58,368 bases of DNA from CAYRDK01 sp043819345 (GTDB lineage Bacteria; Omnitrophota; Gorgyraeia; Velamenicoccales; Velamenicoccaceae). The stretch is taken from contig JBDREX010000047.1 in NCBI GenBank assembly GCA_043819345.1, positions 1-58,368 of the forward strand, given 5' to 3'. The notes below the pieces were generated by a model. That model was not told the origin of the DNA, did no database searches, and worked only from the letters and a program-made list of their open reading frames with translations. This document shows positions 56,726 to 58,368 of this stretch, one piece after another (positions within the stretch are counted from its first letter, which is position 1; the number at the start of each line of letters is the position of its first letter). Position numbers and translations under genes: made by a program.

Positions 56726-58231
56726 TTAACAAAGCTGTTGCTTTAAAACCGCCTTATCTACTTTATTAGTGCGTGTTTTCGGCAAATCCTTCATAAAGAC
56801 AAAACTTGCCGGAAGCTTAAAATGCGCCAAATGCTGCCGGCAAAACTGTTTCAAATCCTGCTCGCTAGCCTGCTGACCATCTTTTAAGACAACAAAAGCA
56901 CAAACCGCTTCACCCCTCAAACGGTCAGCAACACCAACAACAGCAACTTCTTTGACCCCTGGATGTTTGTGCACAACCTCCTCAATCTCAGAAGGAAACA
57001 CCAGTTGTCCTCCAACCTTGCAAACATCTCTTTTACGGCCGGCAATATAAAACATACCCTCTTCATCTTTTTTGCCCAAATCTCCGGTATGAAACCATCC
57101 GTCTTTGATAACTTCACCGGTTAATTCGGGATCCCTATAGTAACCTTCCATCACGACCCAGCTTTTCATCACAATTTCACCCACTTCCCCCTGGGGAACT
57201 TGACGCCCGTCATCATCAACGATTTTAACATCAATCCATGGCGCTGGCCGTCCAATAGACTCTATCCTATCGCTCCCCATAGGTGTCACAATATTCGGAG
57301 CATTCGTTTCTGTCATCCCCCAACCATTAAGAAGTTTGGCGTTTGGACAAAAAGTTCTAAATCTCCGTATAGCCTCCGGAGAATTTGGCGCACCAAAAAC
57401 GTTAACCCAGCGTATGCTGGAAAGATCGTATTTTTCAAATTCTTTTAAATGAAGAAGAGCGTAATACATGGAAGGAACCAGATGAAAACAAGTTACCTTG
57501 TATTTTTCAATATTCTTTAAGAACTCCAACGGAATAAAACGCTCCATCAGAACAAGGGTAATGCCATAATAAATACAATTCTGCAGATACACAAGCCCAC
57601 CGCCATGAGAAAGCGGTAAAGCCGAAACCTTAATGTCAGCGGACGAGAGATCAACAAAAAATTCCATCGCTGCCGGTGCTGCCCCAAGATGGCGATAATT
57701 CAACAGGACCCCTTTTGGCCTGCCCGTAGAACCAGATGTATAGAGAATTAATGCCTTATCCGTATCTTCAATAGATACCTCGGGAATATCCGCAACCCCA
57801 CTTTTTAATAACGCATCAAAAGAGAGATACCCTTCGCGTAACTCGCCCACCAATACAATCTTTTTCAGAGTTTTAACATTTTCCTTAACATGTTCTAAAG
57901 AAACAGTGGGATGCGCCTTCGTAATCAATAGAACAGATTCTGAATGATTCAGACAGGATTCCAGTTCATCGTTTTTTAGCATGAAATCCAAGGGGACGAC
58001 CGTAGCCCCTATGCTGAATAAGGCAAGATAAGAATAGATATACTCCGGCCAATTCGGCAAAAACAGAGCAACCTTATCTCCTTTTTTGACCCCCTCCTTT
58101 AACAAAGCCCCTGCCAACTTAAAAACATTTTCCTTTAATTCAGAAAATGTGATGGTACGATCCTGAAAAATAATAGCCGGCTTTTCCGGAAAACTGTCCG
58201 CCTGCTTTTTCACAAAATCTTTTATGCGCAT
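56726..58231 (-). CDS. AMP-forming acyl-CoA ligase
   Basis: A 501-aa ANL-superfamily enzyme that activates a carboxylic acid via acyl-AMP. Motifs are LYTSGSTGRPKG (P-loop, about residues 168-179), GWGMTETNAP, GWFHTGDLG, GRKRDVCKVGG and the catalytic lysine near the C terminus (KTRTNKVDK). It resembles fatty acid or aryl-CoA ligases. As first gene of the run it could supply a starter unit, or recycle the acid made by the downstream aldehyde dehydrogenase. A good promoter with an operator-like palindrome lies upstream. Confidence 0.92.
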   Translation of the reverse strand: MRIKDFVKKQADSFPEKPAIIFQDRTITFSELKENVFKLAGALLKEGVKKGDKVALFLPNWPEYIYSYLALFSIGATVVPLDFMLKNDELESCLNHSESVLLITKAHPTVSLEHVKENVKTLKKIVLVGELREGYLSFDALLKSGVADIPEVSIEDTDKALILYTSGSTGRPKGVLLNYRHLGAAPAAMEFFVDLSSADIKVSALPLSHGGGLVYLQNCIYYGITLVLMERFIPLEFLKNIEKYKVTCFHLVPSMYYALLHLKEFEKYDLSSIRWVNVFGAPNSPEAIRRFRTFCPNAKLLNGWGMTETNAPNIVTPMGSDRIESIGRPAPWIDVKIVDDDGRQVPQGEVGEIVMKSWVVMEGYYRDPELTGEVIKDGWFHTGDLGKKDEEGMFYIAGRKRDVCKVGGQLVFPSEIEEVVHKHPGVKEVAVVGVADRLRGEAVCAFVVLKDGQQASEQDLKQFCRQHLAHFKLPASFVFMKDLPKTRTNKVDKAVLKQQLC

Positions 58232-58314
58232 ATTTCACCTCTTCAAGATACCTCTTAATATGGCTTTAAACACTAAAAAAACCCACAACTAGGATAAATA
58301 GTGCAAAATAGTAG

Positions 58315-58347
58315 TTAAATTTTACTAATAAAATTTAAATATGTCAA
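58315..58347 (-). promoter_or_regulatory. Consensus promoter of the polyketide-type locus with overlapping palindrome
   Basis: On the minus strand TTGACA (58347-58342) and TAAAAT (58324-58319) are separated by 17 bp. A perfect 10-bp inverted repeat (TTAAATTTTA 58315-58324, TAAAATTTAA 58329-58338, spacer 4) covers the -10 and most of the spacer, a classical repressor position. It lies about 85 nt before the acyl-CoA ligase ATG. No regulator gene is encoded in the locus itself. Confidence 0.75.
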
Positions 58348-58368
58348 GTTAAAGTTGTTACGGTTCTG

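Noticed and set aside
38115..58231. Ladderane or aryl polyene cluster instead of aromatic polyketide
   Set aside because: No FabZ-type dehydratase, phytoene desaturase-like enzyme or acyltransferase typical of these clusters is present, while a PF04199 cyclase and an aromatase-like SRPBCC protein are.
1..58368. tRNA, rRNA or transposase genes
   Set aside because: None could be recognised by eye on either strand; a tRNAscan-SE or Infernal run would be needed to exclude small RNA genes fully.

Overview
The window reads as a chromosomal segment of an uncultivated, anaerobic, Gram-negative-type bacterium with about 42% GC. The best guess is Candidatus Omnitrophota (OP3). This is inferred from gene content and style: type IV pilin-like proteins with Gly-rich linkers, TPS/PATR/DUF2341 giant exoproteins, a group 3b [NiFe]-hydrogenase, B12-radical SAM enzymes, and odd word-like intergenic repeats. 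No rRNA or tRNA gene was seen, so the assignment is not proven. Nearly every gene is on the minus strand; the exception is a small AT-rich plus-strand islet at 23.8-26.0 kb.

Layout, right to left in the direction of transcription. (A) 58.2-38.1 kb is a same-strand run that looks like an aromatic (type II) polyketide locus. It holds an acyl-CoA ligase, a nucleoside phosphorylase / MtnA-like isomerase / class II aldolase / aldehyde dehydrogenase set, a B12-radical SAM enzyme, a PCP_red-like small protein, an SRPBCC protein, a ketopantoate-reductase-like enzyme, a duplicated TIGR04076 protein, KS-alpha, KS-beta/CLF, ACP, a PF04199 cyclase, an SRPBCC aromatase/cyclase, an MFS exporter, an SDR ketoreductase, a secreted protein, an amidohydrolase and a second B12-radical SAM paralogue. 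The phosphorylase-isomerase-aldolase-ALDH set is what a 5'-deoxyadenosine/methylthioadenosine salvage route (DHAP shunt) needs, and 5'-deoxyadenosine is the by-product of radical SAM chemistry. (B) 38.1-27.1 kb holds hypF (C-terminal half only), hypC, hypD, an AbiE toxin-antitoxin islet flanked by 51-bp repeats, hypE, a short hypA, and hydBGDA plus its maturation protease.

(C) 27.0-17.0 kb holds rlmN, the plus-strand islet with a broken DUF998 gene, a YbgC-like thioesterase, an M48 protease, a response regulator, a pseudouridine synthase, a radical SAM protein and a type IV pilin fused to FN3 and an HExxH peptidase domain. nikR and a CbiQ/CbiO nickel/cobalt ECF pair follow; they probably feed the hydrogenase with nickel. 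(D) 15.2-8.2 kb holds a cytosolic MgtE-like sensor next to an NRAMP-related transporter with altered ion-site motifs, two PG-binding lipoproteins, pckG, purC and an S4 protein. (E) 8.1-1 kb is a two-partner secretion system: a TpsB pore, then a very large TpsA exoprotein (more than 2,019 codons, running off the left edge). Between them lies a c-di-GMP-I (GEMM-I) riboswitch followed by an intrinsic terminator, so surface-protein expression is predicted to follow c-di-GMP.

Many intergenic gaps hold quasi-palindromic, word-like repeats of at least seven families; these deserve attention as a class.
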